Assembly: GCF_025717555.1 (NCBI RefSeq)
Contig: NZ_JAJIRP010000016.1
Location: 37,586-101,585, forward strand
DNA length: 64,000 nucleotides
Source: Paucibacter sp. B2R-40
GTDB taxonomy: Bacteria; Pseudomonadota; Gammaproteobacteria; Burkholderiales; Burkholderiaceae_C
Reading direction: 5' to 3'
The position numbers and the translations under genes are program-made. Below the pieces are notes generated by a model that was not told where the DNA came from, searched no databases, and saw only the letters and a list, made by a program, of their open reading frames with translations. This document shows, piece by piece, positions 16,430 through 27,123 of this stretch. Position 1 is the stretch's first letter. Each line of letters begins with the position of its first letter.

Positions 16430-18085
16430 ATGGCTTTGATGGGTCAGATGATGACGATGCCGCTGCTGATTTCGTCGCTGCTCAAGCATGCGGCTCGGCA
16501 TGCGGGCGATACCGAGATTGTCAGCAAGCGGGTCGAGGGCGATTTGCATCGCTACAACTGGCGCGCGGCGGAGCTGCGAGCGCGCCAACTCGCGCAGGCG
16601 CTGGCCCGCTTGGGCTGCGCCCCAGGCGATCGCGTCGCGACCTTGGCCTGGAATGGTTACCGGCATCTGGAGATCTATTACGGCGTGTCGGGCTCGGCCC
16701 TGGTCTGCCACACCATCAACCCGCGCCTGTTCCCCGAGCAGATCACCTGGATCGCCAATGACGCGCAGGACCGCGTACTCTGCTTTGATCTGAGCTTCCT
16801 GCCTCTGGTGGAAAAGCTGGCAGCGCAACTGCCCAGCATCAAGCACTATGTGTTGATGACTGATCGCAGCCATATGCCGGCGCAGAGCTCGCTGCCTGGC
16901 CTGCTTTGCTATGAAGAGCTGATCGAGGCCGAAGACGGCCGCTACGTCTGGCCCGAGTTTGACGAGCAGACGGCGTCGAGCATCTGCTACACCTCGGGCA
17001 CGACCGGCCACCCCAAGGGCGCCGTCTACAGCCACCGCTCGAGCGTGCTGCATGCTTTTGCCGCGGCACTGCCGGACGCCCTGGACTGTTCCGCCCGCGA
17101 TGTGGTGATGCCGGTGGTGCCGATGTTCCATGTCAATGCCTGGGGCCTGCCCTATGCCTGTGCCATGGTCGGCTGCAAGCTGGTGATGCCGGGGCCGCAT
17201 ATGGACGGCAAGTCGCTGTATGAGCTGTTCGAAGGCGAGGGCGTCACCTTCAGCGCCGGTGTGCCGACGATCTGGCTGGGGCTGCTGACGTACGTGAAGG
17301 CCCATGGTCTGAAGTTCAGCAGCTTCAAACGCACGGTGATCGGTGGGTCGGCCTGCCCGCCGGCGATGATGGCAACGCTGATAGACGACTACGGCGTCGA
17401 TGTGATCCACGCCTGGGGCATGACCGAGATGTCGCCGCTGGGCACAGCCGCCAAATTGAATGCAGCGCAGTTGAAGTTGCCCAAGGATCAGCAGCGCCGC
17501 CAGCTGGCCAAGCAGGGCCGCGCGATCTATGGGGTTGATATGGCCATCATCGATGACGAGGGTCAGGTCTTGCCTTGGGACGGTACGAGTGCCGGCAATC
17601 TGGTGGTGCGCGGGCCTTGGGTGATCAGCCATTACTACGGCCATGCCGAGTCACCGCAGATCAGCGTCGAAGGTGAGCCGGGCTGGTTCCCGACCGGCGA
17701 TGTCGCCACCATCGACGCCCAGGGCTTCATGCAGATCACCGATCGCAGCAAGGATGTGATCAAGTCAGGCGGCGAGTGGATCAGCTCGATTGATCTGGAA
17801 AACATTGCGGTCGCTCACCCCGCCGTGTTTGAGGCGGCGGTGATAGCCTGCGCTCATCCGAAATGGGATGAACGGCCGCTGCTGGTGGTGGTCAAGAAGC
17901 CGGATGCCGAGTTGACGGCCGAGCAACTGTTGGAGTTCTTCGAAGGCCGCATCGCCAAGTGGCAGATTCCGGACGATGTGGTGTTCGTCACCGAGTTGCC
18001 GCACACCGCCACCGGCAAGCTGCAGAAGCTGAAATTGCGGGAGCAGTTCAAAGCCCATCGCCTACCGACGGACTCCCAGGCCTGA
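16430..18085 (+). CDS. Acyl-CoA synthetase, AMP-binding (AlkK/FadD-like)
   Basis: 551 residues. The P-loop [18 protein letters not shown], the MTEMSPLGT block, the hinge [12 protein letters not shown] and [16 protein letters not shown], and the C-terminal Lys in [11 protein letters not shown] form a complete adenylating enzyme. By resemblance to medium/long-chain AlkK-type ligases it activates a fatty acid to acyl-CoA; the chain length cannot be read from sequence. The ATG at 16430 has AGGAG eight bases upstream. It stands alone between the divergent selO and prsT. Confidence 0.9.
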   Translation: MALMGQMMTMPLLISSLLKHAARHAGDTEIVSKRVEGDLHRYNWRAAELRARQLAQALARLGCAPGDRVATLAWNGYRHLEIYYGVSGSALVCHTINPRLFPEQITWIANDAQDRVLCFDLSFLPLVEKLAAQLPSIKHYVLMTDRSHMPAQSSLPGLLCYEELIEAEDGRYVWPEFDEQTASSICYTSGTTGHPKGAVYSHRSSVLHAFAAALPDALDCSARDVVMPVVPMFHVNAWGLPYACAMVGCKLVMPGPHMDGKSLYELFEGEGVTFSAGVPTIWLGLLTYVKAHGLKFSSFKRTVIGGSACPPAMMATLIDDYGVDVIHAWGMTEMSPLGTAAKLNAAQLKLPKDQQRRQLAKQGRAIYGVDMAIIDDEGQVLPWDGTSAGNLVVRGPWVISHYYGHAESPQISVEGEPGWFPTGDVATIDAQGFMQITDRSKDVIKSGGEWISSIDLENIAVAHPAVFEAAVIACAHPKWDERPLLVVVKKPDAELTAEQLLEFFEGRIAKWQIPDDVVFVTELPHTATGKLQKLKLREQFKAHRLPTDSQA

Positions 18086-18124
18086 CCTAGCGTGCAATCT
18101 TGACGGCATAGAGGGGGGCGATGG

Positions 18125-18153
18125 TTGGTCTGGCGGGTGCCTGGCCCTATACT
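18125..18153 (+). promoter_or_regulatory. Candidate sigma-70 promoter for prsT
   Basis: TTGGTC (18125-18130) and TATACT (18148-18153) are 17 bases apart, about 35 bases before the prsT start codon. The match is good at -10 and moderate at -35. Confidence 0.5.
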
Positions 18154-18189
18154 TTTCGACCACATCACTCACCCTCCTGCTCAGGCGCC

Positions 18190-21006
18190 ATGACAACTTC
18201 TTTGCTCAAGCGAATTGCTCCCGTTGTTTTCTCGGCCTGCCTGTTGGTGGCCTGCGGTGGGGAGGGCTACGACAGTCTGATGAACTCAGCCCGCACGGCT
18301 TTGTCCAAGGGCGAGAGCAAGACGGCCATCATTCAGTTGAAGAATGCACTGCAGAAGAATCCGGAGTCCGGCGAGGCGCGTTTTCTCTTGGGCAAGGCCT
18401 TTTTGGACAGTGGTGACGCGCGCTCGGCCGAGGTGGAGTTGCGCAAGGCGATCGCCGCCAAGTTTGAGGCCGCACAGATCGCGCCGGTGATGGCGCGTGC
18501 GCAGCTGGCGCTGCAGGCCTACAAGCCGATGATCGAGCTTTACGGCGAATTCAAGCTGGCAGACGCGGCGGCAAGAGCCGACCTGAAAACTTCGCTGGCG
18601 ACCGCCTATGAGGCGACCGGCGCGCGGGAGAAGGGCGAAGCCGCCTTGCAAGAAGCGCTGCAGGCCAAGCCCGGCTTTGCGCCCGCCGTCTTGCTGCAGG
18701 TTCGCCTGAAGCTGCGTGGCGGCGATGCGCCGGCCGCCCTGCAGCTCCTGGATGCCTTGCTCAAGAACGAGCCCGCGCTGGCTGAAGCCTGGCGGCTCAA
18801 GGGCGATATCGTCTTGGGTGGCATCAAATCGGCGGTCGAAGGCGTCAAGGACATGGACGCCGCAGAGGGCGTGGCAGCCTATCGGCAGGCGCTGGTCTTG
18901 AATCCCAAGGATCTGGGAGCGCATGCGGGGCTGATCAATCATTGGATCGAGGCCGGTGAGCTTGACAAGGCTGCTGCCGATCTCGAGGGGTTGAAGAAGG
19001 CGGTGCCCAAAGACCCGCAGGCTTTTTACTTCGAGGCGCTGCTGGCATATTCCCGCAAAGACTACGCGGCCGGACATGGCCCGGCCCAGGAGCTGGTCAA
19101 GCTCGCGCCTGAAAGCCCATTGGCATTGCAACTGGCCGGGGCGATCGAGTACGAGCTGAAGTCTTTTGGCCCGGCCGAGGAAATGCTGGCCAAGGCGTTG
19201 AAGCTGGCGCCTAACTTGTCGGCGCCGCGGCGCATGCTGACGCAAATTTATCTGCTGACGTCCAGCCCTGCCAAGGCCGTGACGGCGATCCAGCCCCTGC
19301 TTTTGAACGGCACGCCCGATGCGCAAGTCTATTCGCTGGCCGGCGAAGCCTATCTGCAAAACGGCGATCCGAAGAAGGCCGAAACCTACTTCGCGCAAGC
19401 CGCCAAATTGAACCCCAAGGACAGCCGCAGCCGCACCCAGCTGGTCTTGGGCAAGGCGGCCACCGCAAAGCCCGAGGACATCTTGGCCGATCTGAAGGCA
19501 ATTTCGGACAGCGACCCCAGCTCGGTCGCCGATATCGCCATCATCCGCGCGCACCTTCAGCGCCGTGATCTGGACAAGGCCTTGGCCGCCATTGATGTGC
19601 TGGAGCGCAAGAGCCCGAAGCGCCCGATCGCTGCCAATCTGCGCGGCTTGGTGCAGCTGGCCCGCAAGGATGTGGCCGGCGCGCGCGTCAACTTCGAGAA
19701 GGCCTTGGCCTTGGACCCGAGTTTCTATCCGGCGGCCGCCTTGCTGGCGTCTTTGGATATGGCCGACAAAAAGCCCGATGCCGCCAAGCTGCGGTTCGAG
19801 ACCTTGCTGAAGGCAGCGCCCGATAACGTCAAAGCCCACCTGGCTTTGGCCGAGCTGAAGGAGATCGGCGGGGCAAGCAAAGAGGAAGTCCTTGCGCTGA
19901 TCGAGAAAGCCGTGTTGATCAAGCCCACCGACGCCGCGCCGCGTGTGGCCCTGGTCGATCATCATCTGAAAAACCGGGACCTGAAGGCGGCCCAGATTGC
20001 GGCGCAAAAAGGCATCGCCGCGCTGCCCGAGGCGCCCGAATTGCTGGAGGTGCAGGGCCGCGTGCGCATGCTCGCGGGTGAGTACAACCAGGCGACCGAA
20101 TCATTCAATGCGCTGGCCCGGGTGATGCCGCGCTCGCCGATGCCGCATATGCGCTTGGCCGAGGCCTATGTGTCCTTGAGGAATTTTCCTAACGCCACGG
20201 CCAGTCTGAAGCGGGCTTTGGATTTGGCGCCCGACTATCTGGTCGCCCGCAAGCGACTGGGCGAGGTGCAGTTGGCAGCGGCCGACTACAAGGGCGCCCT
20301 GGCCAGCGCCGCTTTGATGCAAAAGCAAGAGGCCGGCAAGCCGGCAGGCTTGAGTCTGCAGGGTGATGTGTTGGCGGCCCAGAAGGACTGGGCCGGTGCA
20401 GCATCAGCTTATCGGCAAAGCTTGGCGGCCGGCGCGGAGGCGAATGCCGATGTGGCGGCCGGCGTGGCCAGCAAATTGCATCATGCGCTGGTGCTGACTC
20501 CAAACAAGGCCGAGGCCGAGAAATTTGCCGCCGGCTGGATCAAAGACCACCCCAAGGATGCGGTGTTTCAGTTCTATCTGGGCGGAGAGGAATTGCTGCA
20601 AGGCCAGTTGGCCCTGGCCGAAACCCGCTTTGCCGCAGTGTTGAAGTTGCAGCCCGAGAATGCCCCGGCACTGAACAACATGGCTTGGTTGCTGATGAAG
20701 CAGGGCAAACCGGGTGCCTTGCCTTTGATCGAGAAAGCCAATCAGCTGCTGCCCAAGCAAGCCGAGTTCCTGGATACCCTGTCCTTGGTGCTGGAGGCCG
20801 AAAAGCAATTGCCCAAGGCGATTGAGGTGCAGAGCCAGGCGCTGGATTTGCAGCCTGACAACCATGAAATGCGCATGCGTTTGGCCAAGCTCTACTTGGC
20901 CAGCGGCGACAAGACCAAGGCCAGCGCCGAGTTGCAACGGCTGGCCAAGGCCGGCAAACAGTACGGCGGCCAAGCCGAGGTGCAGCAGTTGCTGCGTGCG
21001 CTCTGA
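18190..21006 (+). CDS. prsT: PrsT-like TPR repeat lipoprotein of the PEP-CTERM/exosortase system
   Basis: 938 residues starting at the ATG at 18190. The N-terminus SACLLVACGG is a lipobox. The rest is an almost unbroken array of tetratricopeptide repeats (for example AIIQLKNALQKNPESGEARF near residue 50, LGKAFLDSGD, LSLVLEAEKQLPKAIEV near the end). The opening GYDSLMNSARTALSKGESKTA and the length match the PrsT family found in bacteria with exosortase and PEP-CTERM proteins, which probably scaffolds exopolysaccharide or protein export at the envelope. No other prs or exosortase gene is nearby. Confidence 0.88.
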   Translation: MTTSLLKRIAPVVFSACLLVACGGEGYDSLMNSARTALSKGESKTAIIQLKNALQKNPESGEARFLLGKAFLDSGDARSAEVELRKAIAAKFEAAQIAPVMARAQLALQAYKPMIELYGEFKLADAAARADLKTSLATAYEATGAREKGEAALQEALQAKPGFAPAVLLQVRLKLRGGDAPAALQLLDALLKNEPALAEAWRLKGDIVLGGIKSAVEGVKDMDAAEGVAAYRQALVLNPKDLGAHAGLINHWIEAGELDKAAADLEGLKKAVPKDPQAFYFEALLAYSRKDYAAGHGPAQELVKLAPESPLALQLAGAIEYELKSFGPAEEMLAKALKLAPNLSAPRRMLTQIYLLTSSPAKAVTAIQPLLLNGTPDAQVYSLAGEAYLQNGDPKKAETYFAQAAKLNPKDSRSRTQLVLGKAATAKPEDILADLKAISDSDPSSVADIAIIRAHLQRRDLDKALAAIDVLERKSPKRPIAANLRGLVQLARKDVAGARVNFEKALALDPSFYPAAALLASLDMADKKPDAAKLRFETLLKAAPDNVKAHLALAELKEIGGASKEEVLALIEKAVLIKPTDAAPRVALVDHHLKNRDLKAAQIAAQKGIAALPEAPELLEVQGRVRMLAGEYNQATESFNALARVMPRSPMPHMRLAEAYVSLRNFPNATASLKRALDLAPDYLVARKRLGEVQLAAADYKGALASAALMQKQEAGKPAGLSLQGDVLAAQKDWAGAASAYRQSLAAGAEANADVAAGVASKLHHALVLTPNKAEAEKFAAGWIKDHPKDAVFQFYLGGEELLQGQLALAETRFAAVLKLQPENAPALNNMAWLLMKQGKPGALPLIEKANQLLPKQAEFLDTLSLVLEAEKQLPKAIEVQSQALDLQPDNHEMRMRLAKLYLASGDKTKASAELQRLAKAGKQYGGQAEVQQLLRAL

Positions 21007-21018
21007 TTCAGAACGTCC

Positions 21019-22281
21019 TCAGGTCTTGGCGATTTTGGCTGGTTTCAACCAGTCCAGCATTTGCTGAGTCAGCAAGGGGCTGCTGAGCAACTCCATATGG
21101 TTCATGCGGTAACAGACCAGTTGCTCTGACTTGGCAAAGCCCAGATCACGGCGCGGGTCACTGTGTTCGCCCAAGGCGCTGTGCAAGGGCACCAGGCCGT
21201 CGCCGATCAGCCGGTTGGCGAGCGCGCCTCGTTTGGCTGCCATCGTGGCCGCAACCGCAAAGCAGTTGACGCTGGCCGGCAGCGGCGTGATCAGGCGTTG
21301 ATCGGGCAGGCGGTGGAAGCGATTGTCGCCCTGCCAGTCTTCGTCGCGCACATGACCATGGCGCAGGTCGGTGATGCCGGCGCTGCGCAAATGACCGAGC
21401 TTGGCCAGCGGCGCGGTGTAGGGTGTGCTGCCCAAGAGCACATCGATCCAGTTGCCGGCCCGCTCCAGTGGTGCGCCGTGATGCGGTGTGCCCAGGAAGA
21501 CGATGTTCTTCAACAAAGGCAACCAGTTCGATCCCTGTTCAGACGCCAGATGGCAGGCACTGCGCGTCAAGAGGCCGCCCATGCTGTGGGCGACGATGCT
21601 GATTTCTTCGAGCGGAGTCGGCCAATGCCGCGCCAGCAATTCCAATTGAGCCGCCAACTCGCGGCCGTTTTGTGAGGTGTGCAGGCCCGAGTTGTAGCGC
21701 AGATAGATGGGGGTGTAGCCCAGCGCCAAGGCCAGTGCCTGGCCGTGATCGACCGGCTGCCCCTTGTTGTCGGCTTGCCATTGCAGATCATTCATACACA
21801 GGCCGTGGATCAGCAGCAAGACCTTGCCGCTCGGGGCGAACTTTGGCGGCAGGTCTTGCCAGTCCAAGACCTTCCCTTGCCAGCGCAGGCTCATCGCCGT
21901 GGCCAGGGGGTTGTGGGTCGCCAGCAAGTGGTCGCCCATCACGCCATTCAAGGCCGCCAGCAGGGCGGCTCGCTGCGGGCTTTCTGTTGAGCTGTCGGTG
22001 CCGGACGCCAACATGGGTTCGAGTCGCTTCAACAGTGCTTGCAGGCCAAGCCCAACCAGGCGATTGACGCCGTGCACGCTTTTGTAGGCCAGGCCGGTGA
22101 TGCCGCGCGTTTGCCCGGCCACCTGCCCGCCCGGAACGCCGAGGCGATCCCAAATCGATTGATGCACGCCTTCAACAATGCGTGCAATGCCCTCGGTTGC
22201 TTGGTTGCCCAGTTGGGCGATGCCACGCAGATCCGAAGGCAATAAATGTTTGGCGGTGCGCTTGGGAGTCTTTGAGTTCAT
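21019..22281 (-). CDS. Alpha/beta hydrolase, esterase or lipase-like
   Basis: 420 residues. VLLLIHGLCMNDLQW gives the oxyanion-hole HG motif, IVAHSMGGLLTRSACH contains the nucleophile Ser, and FLGTPHHGAPLERAGN is typical of PGAP1-like or lipase-like serine hydrolases. NHMELLSSPLLTQQMLDWL near the C-terminus carries the likely catalytic His. The first 100 residues are helical and may be a lid or membrane-facing segment. The upstream part of the open frame belongs to another gene, so I start at the ATG at 22281. Convergent with prsT with only 12 bases between stops. Substrate unknown. Confidence 0.85.
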   Translation of the reverse strand: MNSKTPKRTAKHLLPSDLRGIAQLGNQATEGIARIVEGVHQSIWDRLGVPGGQVAGQTRGITGLAYKSVHGVNRLVGLGLQALLKRLEPMLASGTDSSTESPQRAALLAALNGVMGDHLLATHNPLATAMSLRWQGKVLDWQDLPPKFAPSGKVLLLIHGLCMNDLQWQADNKGQPVDHGQALALALGYTPIYLRYNSGLHTSQNGRELAAQLELLARHWPTPLEEISIVAHSMGGLLTRSACHLASEQGSNWLPLLKNIVFLGTPHHGAPLERAGNWIDVLLGSTPYTAPLAKLGHLRSAGITDLRHGHVRDEDWQGDNRFHRLPDQRLITPLPASVNCFAVAATMAAKRGALANRLIGDGLVPLHSALGEHSDPRRDLGFAKSEQLVCYRMNHMELLSSPLLTQQMLDWLKPAKIAKT

Positions 22282-22355
22282 GCTCGCTGGGCCGGCGATA
22301 AAAAGTCGCAAGGAGGCTCGATTGTGCGGCCACCCACCTAGACGCGCCGCTCTAT

Positions 22356-23285
22356 TCAACTCACCAGGGTCAACACCGCGAAGCTGGAAAACACAAAAAC
22401 GATGCTGCTGAAGTTGAGTACAAGGAGTGCAAAGGCGCGCGGCAAGGTGCTCCACCAGCGGCAGCGGTAGACGCGCTGCAGGGCAATGACGGGATAGACC
22501 AGGGCGGCCGTGCCGGCGATTGCCGACAAGGGCTCCCATTGAATCAACAGCAGCATCACCATCACAAACCAGAAGGCGTGCAGGTGCAGCGCGAACGTCA
22601 GATGCTCGGTGTAGCGCATGCGCTTGTCCCAAAAAATCAATTTCAACCAGAGCGCAAAGCAGGGCAGCAGTACAAACATGGTGGTGCCGATATTGCCCAG
22701 GGCCCGCTCGGACAACTGCACCATCTCCTTGGCCATGCCGGCGTGATCCAGCGTTAGGCGGTGTTCCAGGCGTTTGCACATTGATTCGGGCAATTTGTCG
22801 CAGAAGAACACGCCGTCTTTCAAGCCGGCCTTGAAGCCGCCCAGCCCGCCGATTTGGATGTTCTTGGTGTCGCCGTCTTCCAACTGAATGACCTTGGACG
22901 AGCTTGGGCCCTTGATCTCCGGGGCATTGGCTTCGATTTTGCTGCTGGCTACCAGGCGCAACGACAATAAAGCCAGCACGCTGATGGTCAGGTATAGGCG
23001 CAGTGGCAGCACATAGCGGCGCCGCCTTCCGGCCAGGTATTCCAATGTCAACTGGCCCGGCAACAAAAGCAGGCGCCACAGCGTGCGCCACAGCGCCCCT
23101 TCGGTCGAGATATAGGCGCCGCCGAATTGCTGCATGAACTCCAGCAGCGTCGGCGCACGCAGGTTCGATTCTTGACCACAGGCACCGCAGAACTTGGGCC
23201 GCGGAGCGGGGAAGGGTGTGCTGCAGTTCGCGCAGCAATCCTGTGTGGGGGTTGGTTGGCCATTGTGGCCCGGCAAGATAGTCAT
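22356..23285 (-). CDS. DUF3667-like zinc-ribbon membrane protein
   Basis: 309 residues. The N-terminus has a CxxC...CxxC zinc ribbon (CANCSTPFP, FCGACGQ). TLLEFMQQFGGAYISTEGALW and LPGQLTLEYLAGRRRRYVLPLRLYLTISVLALL follow, a signature of DUF3667. About five hydrophobic segments lie in two blocks separated by a polar loop (about residues 120-180). Inner-membrane location is likely and function is unknown. It is divergent from the UDP-glucose dehydrogenase gene. Confidence 0.82.
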   Translation of the reverse strand: MTILPGHNGQPTPTQDCCANCSTPFPAPRPKFCGACGQESNLRAPTLLEFMQQFGGAYISTEGALWRTLWRLLLLPGQLTLEYLAGRRRRYVLPLRLYLTISVLALLSLRLVASSKIEANAPEIKGPSSSKVIQLEDGDTKNIQIGGLGGFKAGLKDGVFFCDKLPESMCKRLEHRLTLDHAGMAKEMVQLSERALGNIGTTMFVLLPCFALWLKLIFWDKRMRYTEHLTFALHLHAFWFVMVMLLLIQWEPLSAIAGTAALVYPVIALQRVYRCRWWSTLPRAFALLVLNFSSIVFVFSSFAVLTLVS

Positions 23286-23461
23286 CGCATGATTGTCTGA
23301 GCAAACGCAACGTCATATCGAGTGTCCGGGTTCATACCGCCTACACACTATTCAGTTAGGCTGAGGGATCGCCAATCAAGGCGCACCTTGGCTGCTTGTT
23401 CCGCATTTCCAGCTTGACCGCAGGCGCTACCATTGCGCTACAAAATTGAAAGGTTTGAAGA

Positions 23462-24790
23462 ATGAAAGTAACTGCCATTGGCACCGGCTATGTCGGCCTC
23501 GTGACCGGCGCGTGTTTGGCCGAGATGGGCAATCATGTGGTCTGCCTGGACGTCAATGCTGAAAAGATCCGGGTGCTCAACGCGGGGGAGATCCCGATCC
23601 ATGAGCCGGGCTTGTTGGAGATCGTGCGCCGCAACGTGGCGGCGGGGCGTTTGCAGTTCACCACCGATGTAGATTTGGCCGTCAACCACGGCACCATTAT
23701 GTTCATCGGTGTGGGCACGCCGCCGGACGAAGACGGCTCGGCCGATCTGCAATATGTGCTGGCGGCGGCGCGCTCGATAGGTGCGCGCATGACCGACTAC
23801 AAGGTGATCGTGGACAAAAGCACGGTGCCCGTGGGTACGGCGGACAAGGTGCGGGCTGCGGTGGCCGAGGAATTGGCAAAACGCGGTTCCACATTGGCCT
23901 TTTCGGTCGTGTCCAACCCCGAGTTTCTGAAGGAAGGCGCGGCGGTCGAGGACTTCATGAAGCCCGACCGCATCATCATCGGCTCTGACGACGAGCAGGC
24001 AACGCTGTTCATGCGAGCCTTGTACTCGCCCTTTACCCGCAACCATGACCGCATGATAGTGATGGACCTGCGCAGTGCTGAGTTCACCAAATATGCGGCC
24101 AATGCGATGCTCGCCACGCGCATCAGCTTCATGAATGAAATGGCGTTGTTGGCCGAGAAGGTCGGCGCAGATATCGAGTTAGTCCGTCGGGGCATTGGAT
24201 CCGATCCGCGGATCGGCTACAGCTTTTTGTATGCGGGCGCCGGTTATGGCGGTTCCTGCTTCCCCAAGGATGTGAAGGCCTTGGTGCAAGCTGCGCAGAG
24301 CGAGGGCATTCCATTGCAGGTTTTGACAGCCGTGGAGGCCGCCAACGAGCGTCAGAAGCTGTTGTTGGTGGACAAGGTGGTGGCGCGCTTCGGTGCCGAT
24401 CTGAGTGGCCGGCATTTCGCCATCTGGGGGCTGGCATTCAAGCCCAATACCGACGATATGCGCGAAGCGCCTGCCTTGGTGATCCTGCGCGAACTGCTTC
24501 GCCTAGGCGCTACGGTCGCAGCCTACGACCCGGTGGCCATGACCGAGGCCAAGCGACAGTTGGGCGAGCTGCCGGCCTTGAGTTATTGCCAAAGCGCGGA
24601 GCAGGCGCTGGAGGGCGCCGATGCTTTGTTGCTGGTGACCGAGTGGAAGGAATTCAAAAGCCCGGACTTTGACGTCATCAAATCGGCCTTGAAGCAGCCG
24701 GTCGTGTTTGACGGCCGCAATCAGTACGAGCCTTCATTGATGAAGGTCTTGGGCATTGAGCACCACGGCATCGGCCGTGGCACGGCCTAG
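23462..24790 (+). CDS. ugd: UDP-glucose 6-dehydrogenase
   Basis: 442 residues. The N-terminal Rossmann motif is [37 protein letters not shown] is the central helix; the catalytic Cys is in [10 protein letters not shown]. It oxidises UDP-glucose twice to UDP-glucuronate using NAD. The product feeds the UDP-glucuronate 4-epimerase encoded at 5705. Start at ATG 23462. Its stop codon overlaps that of the convergent rfbC in the palindrome CTAG. A TTGACC element at 23414 is a possible -35, with an unclear -10. Confidence 0.95.
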   Translation: MKVTAIGTGYVGLVTGACLAEMGNHVVCLDVNAEKIRVLNAGEIPIHEPGLLEIVRRNVAAGRLQFTTDVDLAVNHGTIMFIGVGTPPDEDGSADLQYVLAAARSIGARMTDYKVIVDKSTVPVGTADKVRAAVAEELAKRGSTLAFSVVSNPEFLKEGAAVEDFMKPDRIIIGSDDEQATLFMRALYSPFTRNHDRMIVMDLRSAEFTKYAANAMLATRISFMNEMALLAEKVGADIELVRRGIGSDPRIGYSFLYAGAGYGGSCFPKDVKALVQAAQSEGIPLQVLTAVEAANERQKLLLVDKVVARFGADLSGRHFAIWGLAFKPNTDDMREAPALVILRELLRLGATVAAYDPVAMTEAKRQLGELPALSYCQSAEQALEGADALLLVTEWKEFKSPDFDVIKSALKQPVVFDGRNQYEPSLMKVLGIEHHGIGRGTA

Positions 24791-25341
24791 TCAAACAGCC
24801 TTGGGGCATCGGCCAGCAAAGGCGCTTTGGCGTCTTTGTCGGCCAGCAAAGCCGGTACGCCAGTGGCGGGCCAGTTGATGCCGATGGCGGGATCATCCCA
24901 GCGCACCGCGCCCTCGCATTGCGGGGCGTAGTAGTCGGTGGTTTTGTAGAGGAAGTCTGCTGTTTCGCTCAAGACCAAAAAGCCATGTGCAAAACCTGGC
25001 GGCACCCAGAGCTGACGTTGGTTCTCTGCACTCAGCTCGACGCCTTCCCAGCGACCGAAGTTGGGGCTGGAGCGGCGGATATCGACCGCCACATCAAACA
25101 CCGCGCCGCTGACCACGCGCACCAGCTTGCCTTGTGTGTGCGGCGGCAACTGGAAATGCAGACCGCGCAGCACGCCGCGTGCCGAGCGGGAATGGTTGTC
25201 TTGTACGAAGCGGACCTCATGTCCGACCGCCTTGTTGAAGCTCGCCTCGTTCCAGCTCTCGGTGAAAAATCCGCGTGCGTCGCCGAACACGCGCGGCTCG
25301 ACGATCAGGACCTCGGGCAGGCTGGTAGGGGTAATTTTCAT
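24787..25341 (-). CDS. rfbC: dTDP-4-dehydrorhamnose 3,5-epimerase
   Basis: 184 residues. [17 protein letters not shown] and [20 protein letters not shown], with the catalytic His, and [10 protein letters not shown] are the RmlC cupin motifs. It epimerises dTDP-4-keto-6-deoxyglucose at C3 and C5. The longer open frame lies inside rfbA in another frame, so I start at ATG 25341, two bases after the rfbA stop. Last gene of the rfbBDAC order. Confidence 0.96.
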   Translation of the reverse strand: MKITPTSLPEVLIVEPRVFGDARGFFTESWNEASFNKAVGHEVRFVQDNHSRSARGVLRGLHFQLPPHTQGKLVRVVSGAVFDVAVDIRRSSPNFGRWEGVELSAENQRQLWVPPGFAHGFLVLSETADFLYKTTDYYAPQCEGAVRWDDPAIGINWPATGVPALLADKDAKAPLLADAPRLFD

Positions 25342-25343
25342 TG

Positions 25344-26231
25344 TCAGAATGCTTTTTCGCTTAGCAACTTTTGCAGGTATTGGCCGTAGCCATTCTTGGC
25401 CAAGGGTTTGGCCAGTGCGGCCAGTTGATCGGCCGTGATCCAGCCCGAGCGGAAGGCGATTTCCTCGGGGCAGGCCACCTTCAGGCCTTGGCGTTTTTCC
25501 AGCGTGGCGATGAACTGGCCGGCTTCCAGCAAGCTGTCGTGGGTGCCGGTGTCCAGCCATGCATAGCCGCGCCCCATGATTTCGACCTGCAATTGCTGCT
25601 GCTTCAGGTACTGGGCGTTGACATCGGTGATTTCCAACTCACCGCGCGGGCTGGGCTTGATGGCAGCGGCAATATCGCAGACCTGCTCGTCGTAAAAATA
25701 CAGGCCGGTGACGGCGTAATTGCTCTTTGGTTGCAGCGGTTTCTCGGCCACCGAGAGGGCCTTCTTTTGCGCATCGAACTCGACCACGCCGTAGCGCTCG
25801 GGGTCGGTCACATGGTAGGCAAACACGGTCGCGCCGGTTTGATTGGCATTGGCATTGGCGAGCAGACCTTGGAAGTCATGGCCGTAAAAGATGTTGTCTC
25901 CCAGTACCAAGGCGCTGGGGCTGCCATTGATGAAATCGCGGCCGAGGATGAAGGCCTGCGCCAAGCCGTCCGGGCTGGGCTGCACACAATAGCTGATGTT
26001 CAGGCCCCAGCGCGCACCGTCGCCCAGCAAGGCTTCGAAGCGCGGGATGTCCTGCGGGGTGCTGATCAAGAGAATGTCACGGATGCCGGCTAGCATCAAA
26101 GTCGCCAGCGGGTAGTACACCATCGGCTTGTCATAGACCGGCAGCAACTGTTTGCTCATGGCCAGGGTGGCGGGATGCAGGCGGGTGCCGGAACCACCGG
26201 CGAGGATGATGCCCTTGCGATTTGTGGTCAT
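25344..26231 (-). CDS. rfbA: Glucose-1-phosphate thymidylyltransferase
   Basis: 295 residues. [22 protein letters not shown] is the nucleotidyltransferase signature; [10 protein letters not shown] and [10 protein letters not shown] are RmlA motifs. It makes dTDP-glucose from glucose-1-phosphate and dTTP and is normally feedback-inhibited by dTDP-rhamnose. It lies 10 bases after rfbD and two bases before rfbC, so the genes are in one transcript. Confidence 0.97.
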   Translation of the reverse strand: MTTNRKGIILAGGSGTRLHPATLAMSKQLLPVYDKPMVYYPLATLMLAGIRDILLISTPQDIPRFEALLGDGARWGLNISYCVQPSPDGLAQAFILGRDFINGSPSALVLGDNIFYGHDFQGLLANANANQTGATVFAYHVTDPERYGVVEFDAQKKALSVAEKPLQPKSNYAVTGLYFYDEQVCDIAAAIKPSPRGELEITDVNAQYLKQQQLQVEIMGRGYAWLDTGTHDSLLEAGQFIATLEKRQGLKVACPEEIAFRSGWITADQLAALAKPLAKNGYGQYLQKLLSEKAF

Positions 26232-26241
26232 GAAGTCTTCC

Positions 26242-27123
26242 TCAGAGGATTTCGGTCAGCATGCGCTCAACGCCCACTTGCCAAGCTGGCAGCTTGAGGC
26301 CGAAGGCGGCTTGCAGCTTGATGGTGGACAGGCGGGAGTTCAAGGGGCGTTGCGCGGGTGTGGGGTAGTCGCATGTTGGGATCGCCAGCACTTGGTCTGG
26401 GCTGACCTTGATCGGCGTGCCCCGGGCTCTGGCGAACTCGATCACATGCTGTGCATAGGCATGCCAGCTGGTTTCGCCATTGGCCACCGCATGGTAGGTG
26501 CCGCTCAGGGCGGGATTGGCCCGCGTGGCCCTGAGCATATGGGCCGTCAGGTCGGCCAGCAGATCCGCGCCGGTAGGGGCGCCGATCTGGTCGGCAATGA
26601 CTTTCAGTTGCTCGCGCTCGGCAGCCAGGCGCAGCATCGTCTTGGCGAAATTGCCGCCGCGTGCCGCATAAACCCAGCTGGTGCGCAGGATCAGGTGTTC
26701 ACATCCGCTGGCACGAATCGCGTCCTCGCCGGCCAGCTTGCTGGCACCGTAGACGCTCAAGGGCGCAGTGGACGCGGCTTCAGCGCGCGCTTGCTCGCCG
26801 CTGCCGTCGAACACGTAGTCCGTGCTGTAGTGGATCAGCAAGGCACCCAGGGCCTTGGCCTCCAGTGCCAGCAGACCGGGCGCAGTGGCGTTGATCTGGT
26901 GGGCCAGTCCAGACTCGGTTTCAGCCTTGTCGACGGCGGTGTAGGCGGCGGCGTTGACAATCACTTGCGGCGAGATGGCCTGAACAGTCGCCAGCAATGA
27001 TGCGCTGTCGGCCAGATCGCCTCCGCTAGCCCTATCCAGCGAAATCAGCTCGCCCAGCGGCGCCAAGGCTCGCTGCAGCTCCCAGCCGACTTGGCCGTTC
27101 TTGCCCAGTAGCAGAATTTTCAT
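26242..27123 (-). CDS. rfbD: dTDP-4-dehydrorhamnose reductase
   Basis: 293 residues. The N-terminal [14 protein letters not shown] binds [13 protein letters not shown] and YGASKLAGE supply the catalytic Thr and Tyr-x-x-x-Lys. It reduces the keto-rhamnose intermediate to dTDP-L-rhamnose. The start at 27123 overlaps the rfbB stop as ATGA; the frame open upstream is inside rfbB and is not used. Confidence 0.96.
   Translation of the reverse strand: MKILLLGKNGQVGWELQRALAPLGELISLDRASGGDLADSASLLATVQAISPQVIVNAAAYTAVDKAETESGLAHQINATAPGLLALEAKALGALLIHYSTDYVFDGSGEQARAEAASTAPLSVYGASKLAGEDAIRASGCEHLILRTSWVYAARGGNFAKTMLRLAAEREQLKVIADQIGAPTGADLLADLTAHMLRATRANPALSGTYHAVANGETSWHAYAQHVIEFARARGTPIKVSPDQVLAIPTCDYPTPAQRPLNSRLSTIKLQAAFGLKLPAWQVGVERMLTEIL

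Noticed and set aside
18286..20007. Minus-strand open frame of 573 residues
   Set aside because: Antisense to the TPR gene prsT; low-complexity leucine/glutamine/arginine text produced by TPR codons.
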